Source: an uncultured beta proteobacterium (GTDB lineage Bacteria > Pseudomonadota > Gammaproteobacteria > Burkholderiales > Rhodocyclaceae). Taken from it: a DNA stretch of 6,613 nucleotides. Position numbers and translations under genes: made by a program. The notes beneath the pieces are model-generated. The model did no database searches, was not told where the DNA came from, and saw only the letters and a list, made by a program, of their open reading frames with translations. The stretch lies in NCBI GenBank assembly GCA_903917505.1, contig CAIXAY010000338.1, positions 1 through 6,613 on the forward strand, read 5' to 3'. Shown here in pieces: positions 1 through 5,593 of the stretch (its first letter is position 1; every line of letters begins with the position of its first letter).

Positions 1-336
1 ACCTGGGGCTCGCATTCGAACAACCACTTCGACATTTCGCTGGCGATGTTTACGCACACCGGCGCGGCGGCGCCGGGCAAGGTCACGGCGATCGACACGC
101 ACTGGATCTGGCAGGACGGGCAGCGCCTGACCAAGGAGCCGCTGAAGATCGAGGGCGGCCTGATCCGCGTGCCGACGAAGCCCGGCCTCGGCATCGAGAT
201 CGACATGGCCGAAGTGGAGAAAGCGCATCAGGCCTACAAGGCCATGGGCCTCGGCGCGCGCGACGACGCTGCGGCCATGCAGTTCCTGATTCCGAACTGG
301 AAATTCGATAACAAGCGTCCGTGCCTGGTACGCTAA
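1..336 (+). CDS. gudD: Glucarate dehydratase, C-terminal part (5' end outside window)
   Basis: This is the last 111 residues of D-glucarate dehydratase, a cytoplasmic enolase-superfamily enzyme that removes water from D-glucarate to give 5-keto-4-deoxy-D-glucarate. The frame is open from base 1 and ends in TAA. The fragment starts [19 protein letters not shown], the family signature around the catalytic histidine. Aligned from memory with the E. coli enzyme (446 aa), window residue 5 (His) matches His339, residue 7 (Asn) matches Asn341 and residue 32 (Asp, in AIDTHW) matches Asp366. These spacings agree exactly, and the C-terminus falls where expected. The segment [24 protein letters not shown] is the usual C-terminal strand region. 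The ATG at 46 is internal, not a start. garL follows 13 nt downstream, so the genes are probably cotranscribed. The closely related GudX-type paralogue cannot be excluded from this fragment, but the intact active-site residues favour an active GudD. Confidence 0.93.
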   Translation, partial: TWGSHSNNHFDISLAMFTHTGAAAPGKVTAIDTHWIWQDGQRLTKEPLKIEGGLIRVPTKPGLGIEIDMAEVEKAHQAYKAMGLGARDDAAAMQFLIPNWKFDNKRPCLVR

Positions 337-349
337 AGGGAAAACACTC

Positions 350-1129
350 ATGTCCACAAACCAACCCTACACTGCCTTTCCCAACCAGTTCCGCCAGGAT
401 CTGATCGCCGGCAAGAAACTGATCGGCTGCTGGAGTTCGCTCGGCAGCGCTGTCACCGCCGAGATCCTCGGCCTGGCCGGATTCGACTGGATCCTGCTCG
501 ACGGCGAGCATGCGCCCAACGACGTGCTGTCCTTCATCCCGCAGCTGATGGCGCTCAAAGACAGCCGCAGCGCCCCAGTCGTGCGGCCGTCGTGGAACGA
601 TACGGTCGAGATCAAGCGCCTGCTCGACGCCGGCTTCTATAATTTTCTGATTCCCTTCGTCCAGTCGGCCGAGGAAGCGCGCCGCGCCGTCGCCGCGACG
701 CGCTATCCGCCCGCGGGCGTGCGCGGCGTCTCGGTCGCACAGCGCAGCAACCGTTACGGCACCGTCAAGGATTATCTCAATGTCATCAACGACAACATTG
801 CCGTGATGGTGCAGATCGAGAATCGCGCCGGCGTCGAGGCGATCGCCGAAATCTGCGCCGTGCCGGGCATCGACGGCATCTTCATCGGCCCCTCCGACCT
901 CGCTGCCGCTTACGGCCAGCTCGGCAACCCGCTGCACCCCGAGGTGCAGCAAGCGATGCAGGCGGTGTTCGCCGGCGCCAAGGCGGCCGGCAAGCCGGTC
1001 GGCATTCTTGCCCCGGTCGAAGCCGACGCGCGCCGCTACCTCGAATTGGGCGCGAGCTTCGTCGCCGTCGGCAGCGATCTCGGCGCCTTCCGCGCGGCCA
1101 CCCAAGCCCTGCGCGACAAGTACCTGTAG
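350..1129 (+). CDS. garL: 5-keto-4-deoxy-D-glucarate aldolase (2-dehydro-3-deoxyglucarate aldolase)
   Basis: This class II, metal-dependent aldolase of the HpcH/HpaI family cleaves 5-keto-4-deoxy-D-glucarate into pyruvate and tartronate semialdehyde in the cytoplasm. The protein is 259 aa; E. coli GarL is about 256. Sequence shared with GarL includes IGCWS near residue 25, LAGFDW (42-47), LDGEHAPND (50-58), [16 protein letters not shown] (89-104), [12 protein letters not shown] (118-129) and [14 protein letters not shown] (219-232). The expected catalytic and metal-site residues are present: His54 (general base), Arg79, Glu157 (in QIEN) and Asp183 (in GPSDLA), the last two being the metal ligands. 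The ATG at 350 has AGGGA at 337-341, 8 nt upstream. It sits between gudD and garD, whose products both make its substrate. That makes GarL more likely than the related HpaI, which cleaves 4-hydroxy-2-oxoheptanedioate. Confidence 0.95.
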   Translation: MSTNQPYTAFPNQFRQDLIAGKKLIGCWSSLGSAVTAEILGLAGFDWILLDGEHAPNDVLSFIPQLMALKDSRSAPVVRPSWNDTVEIKRLLDAGFYNFLIPFVQSAEEARRAVAATRYPPAGVRGVSVAQRSNRYGTVKDYLNVINDNIAVMVQIENRAGVEAIAEICAVPGIDGIFIGPSDLAAAYGQLGNPLHPEVQQAMQAVFAGAKAAGKPVGILAPVEADARRYLELGASFVAVGSDLGAFRAATQALRDKYL

Positions 1130-1133
1130 GAGG
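1128..1133 (+). promoter_or_regulatory. Shine-Dalgarno site of garD overlapping the garL stop codon
   Basis: AGGAGG lies 6 nt before the ATG at 1140 and shares two bases with the TAG stop of garL (1127-1129). It fixes the garD start at 1140; the frame is open further upstream to 1008, but that part overlaps garL. The arrangement suggests translational coupling of aldolase and dehydratase. Confidence 0.85.
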
Positions 1134-1139
1134 CATTGC

Positions 1140-2696
1140 ATGCCCATCCAGAATCCGGCGGAACAGCCGCGCTACATCAAGGTGCACGAGCGCGACAACG
1201 TCGCGATCATCGTCAATACCCGCGGCCTGCCGGCGGGCAGCGCGCTTCCCGAAGGGCTGGTGCTGCGGGAGCACATACCGCAGGGGCACAAGGTGGCGCT
1301 GGTCGATTTGGCGCAGGATGCGCCCATCGTGCGCTACGGCGAGATCATCGGTTACGCGGTCAAAGCGATTGCCCGCGGCTGCTGGATCGAGGAGTCGCTG
1401 GTCCGGCTGCCCGCAGCGCCGCCGCTCGAGACGCTGCCCCTGGCGACCAAGGTGCCGGCGCCGCTGCCGCCGCTCGAGGGCTACAGCTTCGAGGGTTACC
1501 GCAACGCCGATGGCTCGGTCGGCACCAAGAACCTGCTGGCGATCACCACCAGCGTGCAGTGCGTGGCCGGCGTGGTCGATTACGTCGTCAAGCGCATCAA
1601 GGCCGAGCTGCTGCCGAAATACCCCAATGTCGACGGCGTGATCGGCCTCAATCACATCTATGGCTGCGGCGTGGCGATCAACGCCCCGGCCGCGATCGTG
1701 CCGATCCGCACGCTTCACAATCTCGCCTTGAATCCCAATTTCGGCAACGAAGTGATGGTGGTCAGCCTCGGCTGCGAGAAGCTCACGCCCGAGCGCCTGC
1801 TCAATGAAGGCGGCATCCCGATCAAGCTCGTCAGCGACGATGTGATCTGCCTGCAGGATGAAAAATTCACCGGTTTCATGTCTATGGTCGAGGCCATCAT
1901 GCGACAGGCCGAGACGCATCTCGCGCGGCTCAACGCGCGCCGGCGCGAAACCTGTCCCGCATCCGATCTCGTCGTCGGCATGCAGTGCGGCGGCAGCGAT
2001 GCCTTCTCCGGCGTCACCGCCAACCCGGCCGTCGGCTATGCCTCCGACCTGCTGGTGCGCGCCGGCGCGACGGTGATGTTCTCGGAAGTGACCGAAGTGC
2101 GCGATGCGATTCATCTGCTCACGCCGCGTGCCGCCACCGAAGAAATCGGCAGGGCGCTGATCCGCGAAATGGCCTGGTACGACAAGTATCTCGCGGCGGG
2201 AGCGACTGATCGTGCCGCCAACCCGTCGCCGGGCAACAAGAAGGGCGGGCTCGCCAACGTCGTCGAGAAAGCGCTCGGCTCCATCGTCAAGTCCGGCACC
2301 AGCGCCATCGTCGGCGTGCTCTCGCCGGGCGAGAAGGTCAAGCAAAAGGGGCTGATCTATGCGGCGACGCCGGCCAGCGATTTCGTCTGCGGCACGCAGC
2401 AGCTGGCCTCGGGAATGACCATCCAGGTGTTCACCACCGGCCGCGGCACGCCCTACGGCCTCGAAGCCGCGCCGGTGATCAAGGTCGCCACGCGCTCCGA
2501 TCTCGCCGCGCGCTGGCACGACCTGATGGAAGTGAATGCCGGGACGATCGCCACCGGCGAGGCGACGATCGAAGACGTGGGCATGGAAATCTTCCAGCTG
2601 ATCCTCGATGTGGCCAGCGGTCGCAAGAAGACCTGGGCCGACCGCTGGGGCCTGTTCAATTCGCTTGCCGTGTTCAATCCGGCGCCGGTGACCTGA
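1140..2696 (+). CDS. garD: Galactarate dehydratase
   Basis: Galactarate dehydratase is a cytoplasmic, iron-dependent member of the UxaA/altronate dehydratase family that dehydrates galactarate (mucate) to 5-keto-4-deoxy-D-glucarate. The protein is 518 aa from the ATG at 1140; E. coli GarD is 523. An N-terminal SAF-like domain covers roughly residues 12-90 ([21 protein letters not shown]). The catalytic part begins at the family motif [13 protein letters not shown] (119-131). Further hallmarks are NHIYGCG (171-177), SLGCE (209-213), [18 protein letters not shown] (282-299), [14 protein letters not shown] (369-382), [11 protein letters not shown] (415-425) and TTGRGTPYG (432-440), with several Cys and His positions able to serve the metal site. 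The C-terminal region (NAGTIATGE, 466-474; [14 protein letters not shown], 501-514) is intact. An overlapping minus-strand frame of more than 500 codons is a GC-rich shadow. The gene lies 10 nt after garL and is almost certainly in the same operon. Confidence 0.95.
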   Translation: MPIQNPAEQPRYIKVHERDNVAIIVNTRGLPAGSALPEGLVLREHIPQGHKVALVDLAQDAPIVRYGEIIGYAVKAIARGCWIEESLVRLPAAPPLETLPLATKVPAPLPPLEGYSFEGYRNADGSVGTKNLLAITTSVQCVAGVVDYVVKRIKAELLPKYPNVDGVIGLNHIYGCGVAINAPAAIVPIRTLHNLALNPNFGNEVMVVSLGCEKLTPERLLNEGGIPIKLVSDDVICLQDEKFTGFMSMVEAIMRQAETHLARLNARRRETCPASDLVVGMQCGGSDAFSGVTANPAVGYASDLLVRAGATVMFSEVTEVRDAIHLLTPRAATEEIGRALIREMAWYDKYLAAGATDRAANPSPGNKKGGLANVVEKALGSIVKSGTSAIVGVLSPGEKVKQKGLIYAATPASDFVCGTQQLASGMTIQVFTTGRGTPYGLEAAPVIKVATRSDLAARWHDLMEVNAGTIATGEATIEDVGMEIFQLILDVASGRKKTWADRWGLFNSLAVFNPAPVT

Positions 2697-2709
2697 TCCG
2701 GGAGGGATT

Positions 2710-2738
2710 CTTGCTGCTTCCTGAGACGGGGAAGCAAG
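2710..2738 (+). other. Hairpin between garD and the lactonase gene (possible attenuator or processing site)
   Basis: The arm CTTGCTGCTTCC (2710-2721) pairs with GGAAGCAAG (2730-2738) through nine base pairs interrupted by a 3-nt bulge, with an 8-nt loop. It begins 13 nt after the garD stop. No T-run follows, so it is not a standard intrinsic terminator. It could reduce read-through or protect the upstream mRNA end. A smaller stem (CCGGG 2750-2754 with CCCGG 2764-2768) follows. I see no convincing sigma-70 promoter in the 105-nt gap. Confidence 0.3.
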
Positions 2739-2791
2739 GGGGAAAGTCTCCGGGAGCGCTAGGCCCGGGGTGTTCGTAAGACAATATCAGT

Positions 2792-2795
2792 GGAG
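2792..2795 (+). promoter_or_regulatory. Shine-Dalgarno site deciding the lactonase start
   Basis: GGAG lies 6 nt before the ATG at 2802. An in-frame GTG at 2790 overlaps this site and would add only four residues, so the ATG at 2802 is the better start. Confidence 0.65.
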
Positions 2796-2801
2796 ATTGA
2801 G

Positions 2802-3878
2802 ATGGAGAAATCTGAAGTTCAAGAACAAGAATCGATCAGCACATCCCGCCGCAATATCTTGCTTGGGGGAATGGCCGCCGCGGCAGCGTCGGTGGTGTCG
2901 GTGCCTGCTTTGGCCCAGTCATTTGAATTCAAGCCGAACCAGCGTTATCCCGATCCTGCGGTTCAGATACTGGATCCGAGTTTTGCCAAGTATCGGCTCT
3001 TCAGCAGTACGGTCGAGCAACTGGGCTCTGGCATGCGCTGGGCCGAGGGGCCGGTGTACTTTCCGGCGGGCCGCTATCTGCTGTTGAGCGACATCCCGAA
3101 CAACCGCATCATGAAATACGACGAAACGAACGGCGCATTCAGCGTCTTCCGCTCGCCCTCGAATTTCGCCAACGGCAATACCCGCGACCGCCAGGGGCGG
3201 CTCGTCACCTGCGAGCATTCGGTAACGCGCCGCGTCACGCGCACCGAGTTCGATGGCTCGATCACCGTGCTGGCCGACAACTATCAAGGCAAGCGGCTCA
3301 ACGCTCCCAACGACATCGTATGCAAGTCCGATGGCTCGATCTGGTTCACCGATCCGCTATTCGGCATCAACGGCGAATGGGAAGGTGCAAAAGCCAAACC
3401 GGAACAAGAGACGACCAACGTCTACCGGATCGGTACAGACGGCGTGCTGACCGCCATGCTGACCGATCTCCTCAACCCCAATGGTCTGGCTTTTTCGCCC
3501 GACGAGAAAAAGCTCTACGTCATCGAGTGGAAGCCCACGCCGAACCGCAGCATCTGGAGCTACGACGTCGCTGCCGACGGAAGCCTGTCCAACAAATTCA
3601 AGCTGATCGATGCCGGCCCGGGCGCATTGGATGGCTTCAGACTTGATAAGGACGGGAATCTCTGGTGCGGTTGGGGCAGCACCGGGGCGGCCGACAGCAA
3701 GGCCGAGGAGTTGGATGGCGTCAAGGTATTCAACTCGCAGGGCAAGCCGATCGGCTTCATCAAGCTGCCTGAACGCTGCCCGAACCTGTGCTTCGGTGGC
3801 CCGAAGCGCAACCGTTTGTACATGGCCAGTTCCCATTCGCTCTACGCGCTCTACGTTGAGGCGGAGGGCGCCGTCTAA
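2802..3878 (+). CDS. Tat-exported SMP-30/gluconolactonase-family lactonase
   Basis: The family consists of six-bladed beta-propeller, divalent-metal-dependent lactonases that open sugar-acid lactones. The protein is 358 aa. It starts with a 13-residue acidic n-region, then the twin-arginine motif SRRNIL (Arg16-Arg17), a hydrophobic Ala-rich stretch (18-34) and a likely cleavage site PALA-Q after Ala38, so it should be exported folded by the Tat system. The mature part carries the family's metal-ligand motifs: Glu82 in RWAEGPVY, Asn170 in NAPNDI, Asn227 in NPNGLAFSPD and Asp277 in LDGFRLDKDGN, matching Glu18, Asn103, Asn154 and Asp204 of human SMP30. Repeated propeller-blade phrases occur (FDGSITVL, SDGSIWFTD, KDGNLWCGW). 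It lies 105 nt after garD in the same direction. The context suggests a substrate such as galactaro- or glucarolactone, but gluconolactone or another aldonolactone is equally possible on sequence alone. The first codons are less GC-rich than the neighbours. Confidence 0.88.
   Translation: MEKSEVQEQESISTSRRNILLGGMAAAAASVVSVPALAQSFEFKPNQRYPDPAVQILDPSFAKYRLFSSTVEQLGSGMRWAEGPVYFPAGRYLLLSDIPNNRIMKYDETNGAFSVFRSPSNFANGNTRDRQGRLVTCEHSVTRRVTRTEFDGSITVLADNYQGKRLNAPNDIVCKSDGSIWFTDPLFGINGEWEGAKAKPEQETTNVYRIGTDGVLTAMLTDLLNPNGLAFSPDEKKLYVIEWKPTPNRSIWSYDVAADGSLSNKFKLIDAGPGALDGFRLDKDGNLWCGWGSTGAADSKAEELDGVKVFNSQGKPIGFIKLPERCPNLCFGGPKRNRLYMASSHSLYALYVEAEGAV
2844..2915 (+). other. Twin-arginine signal peptide region of the lactonase
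   Basis: Residues 15-38 of the lactonase: the SRRNIL motif, an uncharged Ala/Val-rich core and an ALA-Q cleavage site. The consensus S/T-R-R-x-F-L-K is met at Ser, both Arg and the hydrophobic positions, with Ile in place of Phe and no final Lys. Confidence 0.8.
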
Positions 3879-3895
3879 GCGCAGTGCGACCTGCA

Positions 3896-3937
3896 GGGCG
3901 GGACTTGTTCTTTCAGCAAGAACCCATCCCGCCCTTC
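3896..3937 (+). terminator. Strong hairpin after the lactonase gene, probable transcription terminator
   Basis: GGGCGGGA (3896-3903) pairs perfectly with TCCCGCCC (3927-3934), and inside it GTTCTT (3907-3912) pairs with AAGAAC (3918-3923) around the loop TCAGC. A 3x3 internal loop separates the two stems. It begins 17 nt after the lactonase stop. Only a short pyrimidine tract (TTCTCC) follows, so termination may be incomplete or helped by Rho. Position and stability make it the likely end of the aldarate transcript. Confidence 0.6.
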
Positions 3938-4366
3938 TCCATGTCGAACAATGGATGCTGCGGACGGCTTCAGTCGCTTGGCACAAGTCGACAGCGTGAT
4001 CGGCCTCAAACATCGTTTATCCATATGACCCTGGCACCGACGGGTCGTCACGGAAAGCCGCGAGGGCCGCAACCCGCGGCCGTCATTCGCCATCGCAATG
4101 GTTCAACGGCGGCTTATTGACTGCCGATGAATCCTTATGGCGACGAGCGCGGCATCGACCAGCGCCAAACGATCAGCGTGCGGCTCGCCGAACAACTGGC
4201 CGAGTCGCAGGCGAAGCGGGAGAAAGGCGATCGCTTGCGGGTGCGCGAGAACGGGTTCTGAATTCGCCTCGGTCGACGCCAAATTGAAGTTCATGATTTG
4301 ACACGCCGGCCAAACGCCGCGAAGTCGCGAAAGCGTTTCAATGGCCATCGCGAAAAGCCCGGGGGG
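3938..4366. other. Non-coding or decayed region between the lactonase and dehalogenase genes
   Basis: I find no gene here that I can support. Visible elements are: a short frame 3951-4028 (25 codons) containing VDSVIGLKH, whose DNA nearly repeats a garD segment; a perfect 6-bp GC stem GGCCGC/GCGGCC at 4065-4081 with loop AACCC; and a 44-codon frame 4127-4261 with GC-rich third positions and a charged, helix-prone product but no Shine-Dalgarno site. An 81-codon minus-strand frame across 4103-4348 looks like its shadow. The region may carry remnants of lost genes. I see no insertion-sequence ends, tRNA or CRISPR-like repeat. Confidence 0.5.
4127..4261 (+). CDS. Possible small ORF or gene remnant, 44 aa, hypothetical
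   Basis: The frame ATG to TGA encodes a very hydrophilic peptide that includes RQTISVRLAEQLAESQAK and ends in REKGDRLRVRENGF. Roughly four-fifths of its third codon positions are G or C, as in the real genes here, and the composition suggests a charged helix or coiled-coil tail. No ribosome binding site precedes the ATG, and the same frame is closed by TGA at 4118-4120 just upstream. It could be the surviving 3' end of a broken gene whose tail resembled the Glu/Ala/Arg-rich C-termini seen in, for example, Uma2-type proteins. That comparison is only an impression. I do not recognise a function. Confidence 0.2.
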   Translation: MNPYGDERGIDQRQTISVRLAEQLAESQAKREKGDRLRVRENGF

Positions 4367-5305
4367 TTACCGGAAGAAAGCCTGCAGCACCGCCGCCAGG
4401 GTCTCGGGCCGCTCTTCGGGAATGAAATGGCCGGCATCGATCGAATGGCCTTCGATCCGCGCGCTGCACTGGGCACGCCACGGCGCCAGCGGATCGAAGA
4501 GGCGCGGCAGCAGACCGCGGGCGCCCCAGATGGCCAGGGTATCGCAGGCGATCTTTTGCCCCGTCGCCCGGCTGTGCCGGTCATGCTCGAGATCGATCGT
4601 TGCCGCGGCGCGATAGTCCTCGCACGCGGCGTGAATGCCATCGGCATTGCAAAAACAGCGCTCGTATTCGGCGAGCGCCTCGGGCGTCAGGTGCTTGAGA
4701 CCGACATGCGCGCCGCCGTTGAGGCGGGCATGCAGGTAGGCCCGTGCGGTATCCGCATCGAGCGCGCCCATCATGTTCTCGGCAATCGGAGCCGGCTGCT
4801 GCATGTGGAACCAGTGGTAGAAGTCGCGCGCCAGGTCGCTATAGGGCACGCGCAGGAAGTTGCCTTCGAAAACGTCGAGGGTGGGCACGATGTCGAGCAC
4901 GCAGACTTTGCTCACGCGCTGCGCATGATCCAGGGCCAGGCGATGCGCGACGCGGGCGCCGCGGTCATGGCCGCACAGGTAGAAGTCGGCTACGCCCAGC
5001 GCATCCATGAGCGCCACCATGTCGGCGGCGAGACTGCGCTTGCTGTAATTGCCGTGGTCCGGCAGGCCCGCGTCCTTGGATGAATCGCCGTAACCGCGAA
5101 GATCGGGAATCACCAGAAAGAAATGCCCCGCGAGGCGTTGCGCAACGGCATGCCACATGACGTGCGACTCGGGGAATCCGTGCAGCAGCAACAGGGCCGG
5201 CAGCGCCGGCTGCCCGGGCAGGCGCTTCGAGAAGCGCGCATGGATCTGCGCGCCGCCGGTGGAAAATACGCGCGCTTCGAATGTATCTGGCCATGAGAGG
5301 GGCAC
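4367..5305 (-). CDS. Alpha/beta hydrolase, fluoroacetate/haloacetate dehalogenase type
   Basis: This 312-aa alpha/beta-hydrolase resembles fluoroacetate dehalogenases (Rhodopseudomonas RPA1163; Burkholderia FAc-DEX FA1) and haloacetate dehalogenase H-1. These cleave carbon-halogen bonds of haloacetates by an Asp nucleophile, giving glycolate and halide. From the GTG start, the oxyanion motif HGFP is at 42-45, GYGDSSK at 71-77 and GHDRGARVAHRLALDH at 112-127. Asp114 is the predicted nucleophile, Arg115 and Arg118 bind the carboxylate, Asp138 (VLDI) is the acid and His293 (AGHF) the base. The halide-pocket trio is also present: His164-Trp165 (FYHWF) and Tyr231 (CEDYR). Spacing follows RPA1163 (Asp110, Asp134, His155, Trp156, Tyr219, His280) with small insertions. 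No signal peptide is seen, so it is cytoplasmic. The GTG at 5305 follows AAAGGAG by 6 nt; the in-frame ATG at 5350 lacks such a site. Many relatives are untested, so an epoxide hydrolase or esterase role remains possible. Confidence 0.85.
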   Translation of the reverse strand: MPLSWPDTFEARVFSTGGAQIHARFSKRLPGQPALPALLLLHGFPESHVMWHAVAQRLAGHFFLVIPDLRGYGDSSKDAGLPDHGNYSKRSLAADMVALMDALGVADFYLCGHDRGARVAHRLALDHAQRVSKVCVLDIVPTLDVFEGNFLRVPYSDLARDFYHWFHMQQPAPIAENMMGALDADTARAYLHARLNGGAHVGLKHLTPEALAEYERCFCNADGIHAACEDYRAAATIDLEHDRHSRATGQKIACDTLAIWGARGLLPRLFDPLAPWRAQCSARIEGHSIDAGHFIPEERPETLAAVLQAFFR

Positions 5306-5311
5306 GGCTGT

Positions 5312-5318
5312 CTCCTTT
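5312..5318 (-). promoter_or_regulatory. Shine-Dalgarno site deciding the GTG start of the dehalogenase-like gene
   Basis: On the minus strand AAAGGAG is followed by a 6-nt spacer and GTG (5305-5303). This is the strongest ribosome binding site in this half of the window. It lies inside the longer frame that begins at ATG 5350, which argues against that upstream start. Confidence 0.75.
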
Positions 5319-5378
5319 GTCGAGCATGCCTCGCGCCAGGCCGGAGCCATGCCAACAGCGCTTCGGCCCTGGCGGAAA

Positions 5379-5390
5379 ATAGAATTCTAT
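5379..5390. promoter_or_regulatory. 12-bp perfect palindrome in the divergent intergenic region (candidate operator)
   Basis: ATAGAATTCTAT reads identically on both strands and is an AT-rich island in GC-rich surroundings. It lies about 75 bp upstream of the dehalogenase start and about 180-200 bp upstream of the transporter. It could be a regulator half-site pair or contain a minus-strand -10 element (TATAGA or TAGAAT), but no good -35 box is correctly spaced from it. The symmetry is a direct observation; a regulatory role is inferred. Confidence 0.25.
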
Positions 5391-5510
5391 ACCCTTGGCG
5401 CCGGCAAGCCGTGTCCCGTCATTCCCGTCCGCATATTGTCCGGGCCGACGCGGCGGCTGCCTGAATACGCGTCTCTTGCAGCTTCCCGGATGATTCGTCG
5501 CTCAGGCCAC

Positions 5511-5539
5511 ATGTCCAGGCGTCCGATATCTTCTACAAT
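5511..5539 (+). promoter_or_regulatory. Candidate sigma-70 promoter of the AEC transporter gene
   Basis: A good -10 hexamer TACAAT (5534-5539) lies 17 bp downstream of a weak -35 (ATGTCC, 5511-5516, three matches to TTGACA). Transcription would start near 5546, a short distance before either possible start codon. The -10 is convincing and the -35 is poor, so an activator may be needed if this is the promoter. Confidence 0.35.
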
Positions 5540-5547
5540 CAGCGCTT

Positions 5548-5575
5548 CGAAGGCCACACCACAAGAATGCCTTCG
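5548..5575 (+). other. Inverted repeat around the upstream candidate start codon of the transporter
   Basis: CGAAGGC (5548-5554) and GCCTTCG (5569-5575) form a perfect 7-bp stem with a 14-nt loop. The ATG at 5567 lies at the loop/stem junction. If transcription starts near 5546 this would be the very 5' end of the mRNA. It would hinder initiation at 5567 and supports 5594 as the start, or it could serve as a translational control element. Confidence 0.3.
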
Positions 5576-5593
5576 CCCCTTTCGGATCAGCCC

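Noticed and set aside
83..1147. Minus-strand open frame of 354 codons antisense to gudD and garL
   Set aside because: Same reasoning: low-complexity translation, no ribosome binding site, and confident genes on the other strand.
1136..1807. Overlapping plus-strand frame starting with TTG just before garD
   Set aside because: It is out of frame with garD, gives an Arg/Ala/Gly-rich product without family features, and the Shine-Dalgarno spacing suits the garD ATG.
882..2519. Minus-strand open frame of 545 codons antisense to garL and garD
   Set aside because: The product is rich in Arg, His, Asp and Ala with no recognisable domain, and both plus-strand genes it overlaps match known enzymes end to end. 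It is a GC-rich shadow.
3884..4120. 78-codon plus-strand frame overlapping the terminator hairpin
   Set aside because: It begins within the terminator region, has no Shine-Dalgarno site, and the product is Arg/Gly/Pro-rich with no recognisable feature.
4298..5083. Plus-strand open frame of 261 codons across the dehalogenase-like gene
   Set aside because: It is the complement of a gene with clear alpha/beta-hydrolase motifs, and its own product shows none.
5415..5429. Tandem CCCGTC separated by ATT, considered as a REP-like or repeat element
   Set aside because: It has only two short copies, no palindromic extension and no further copies in the window.
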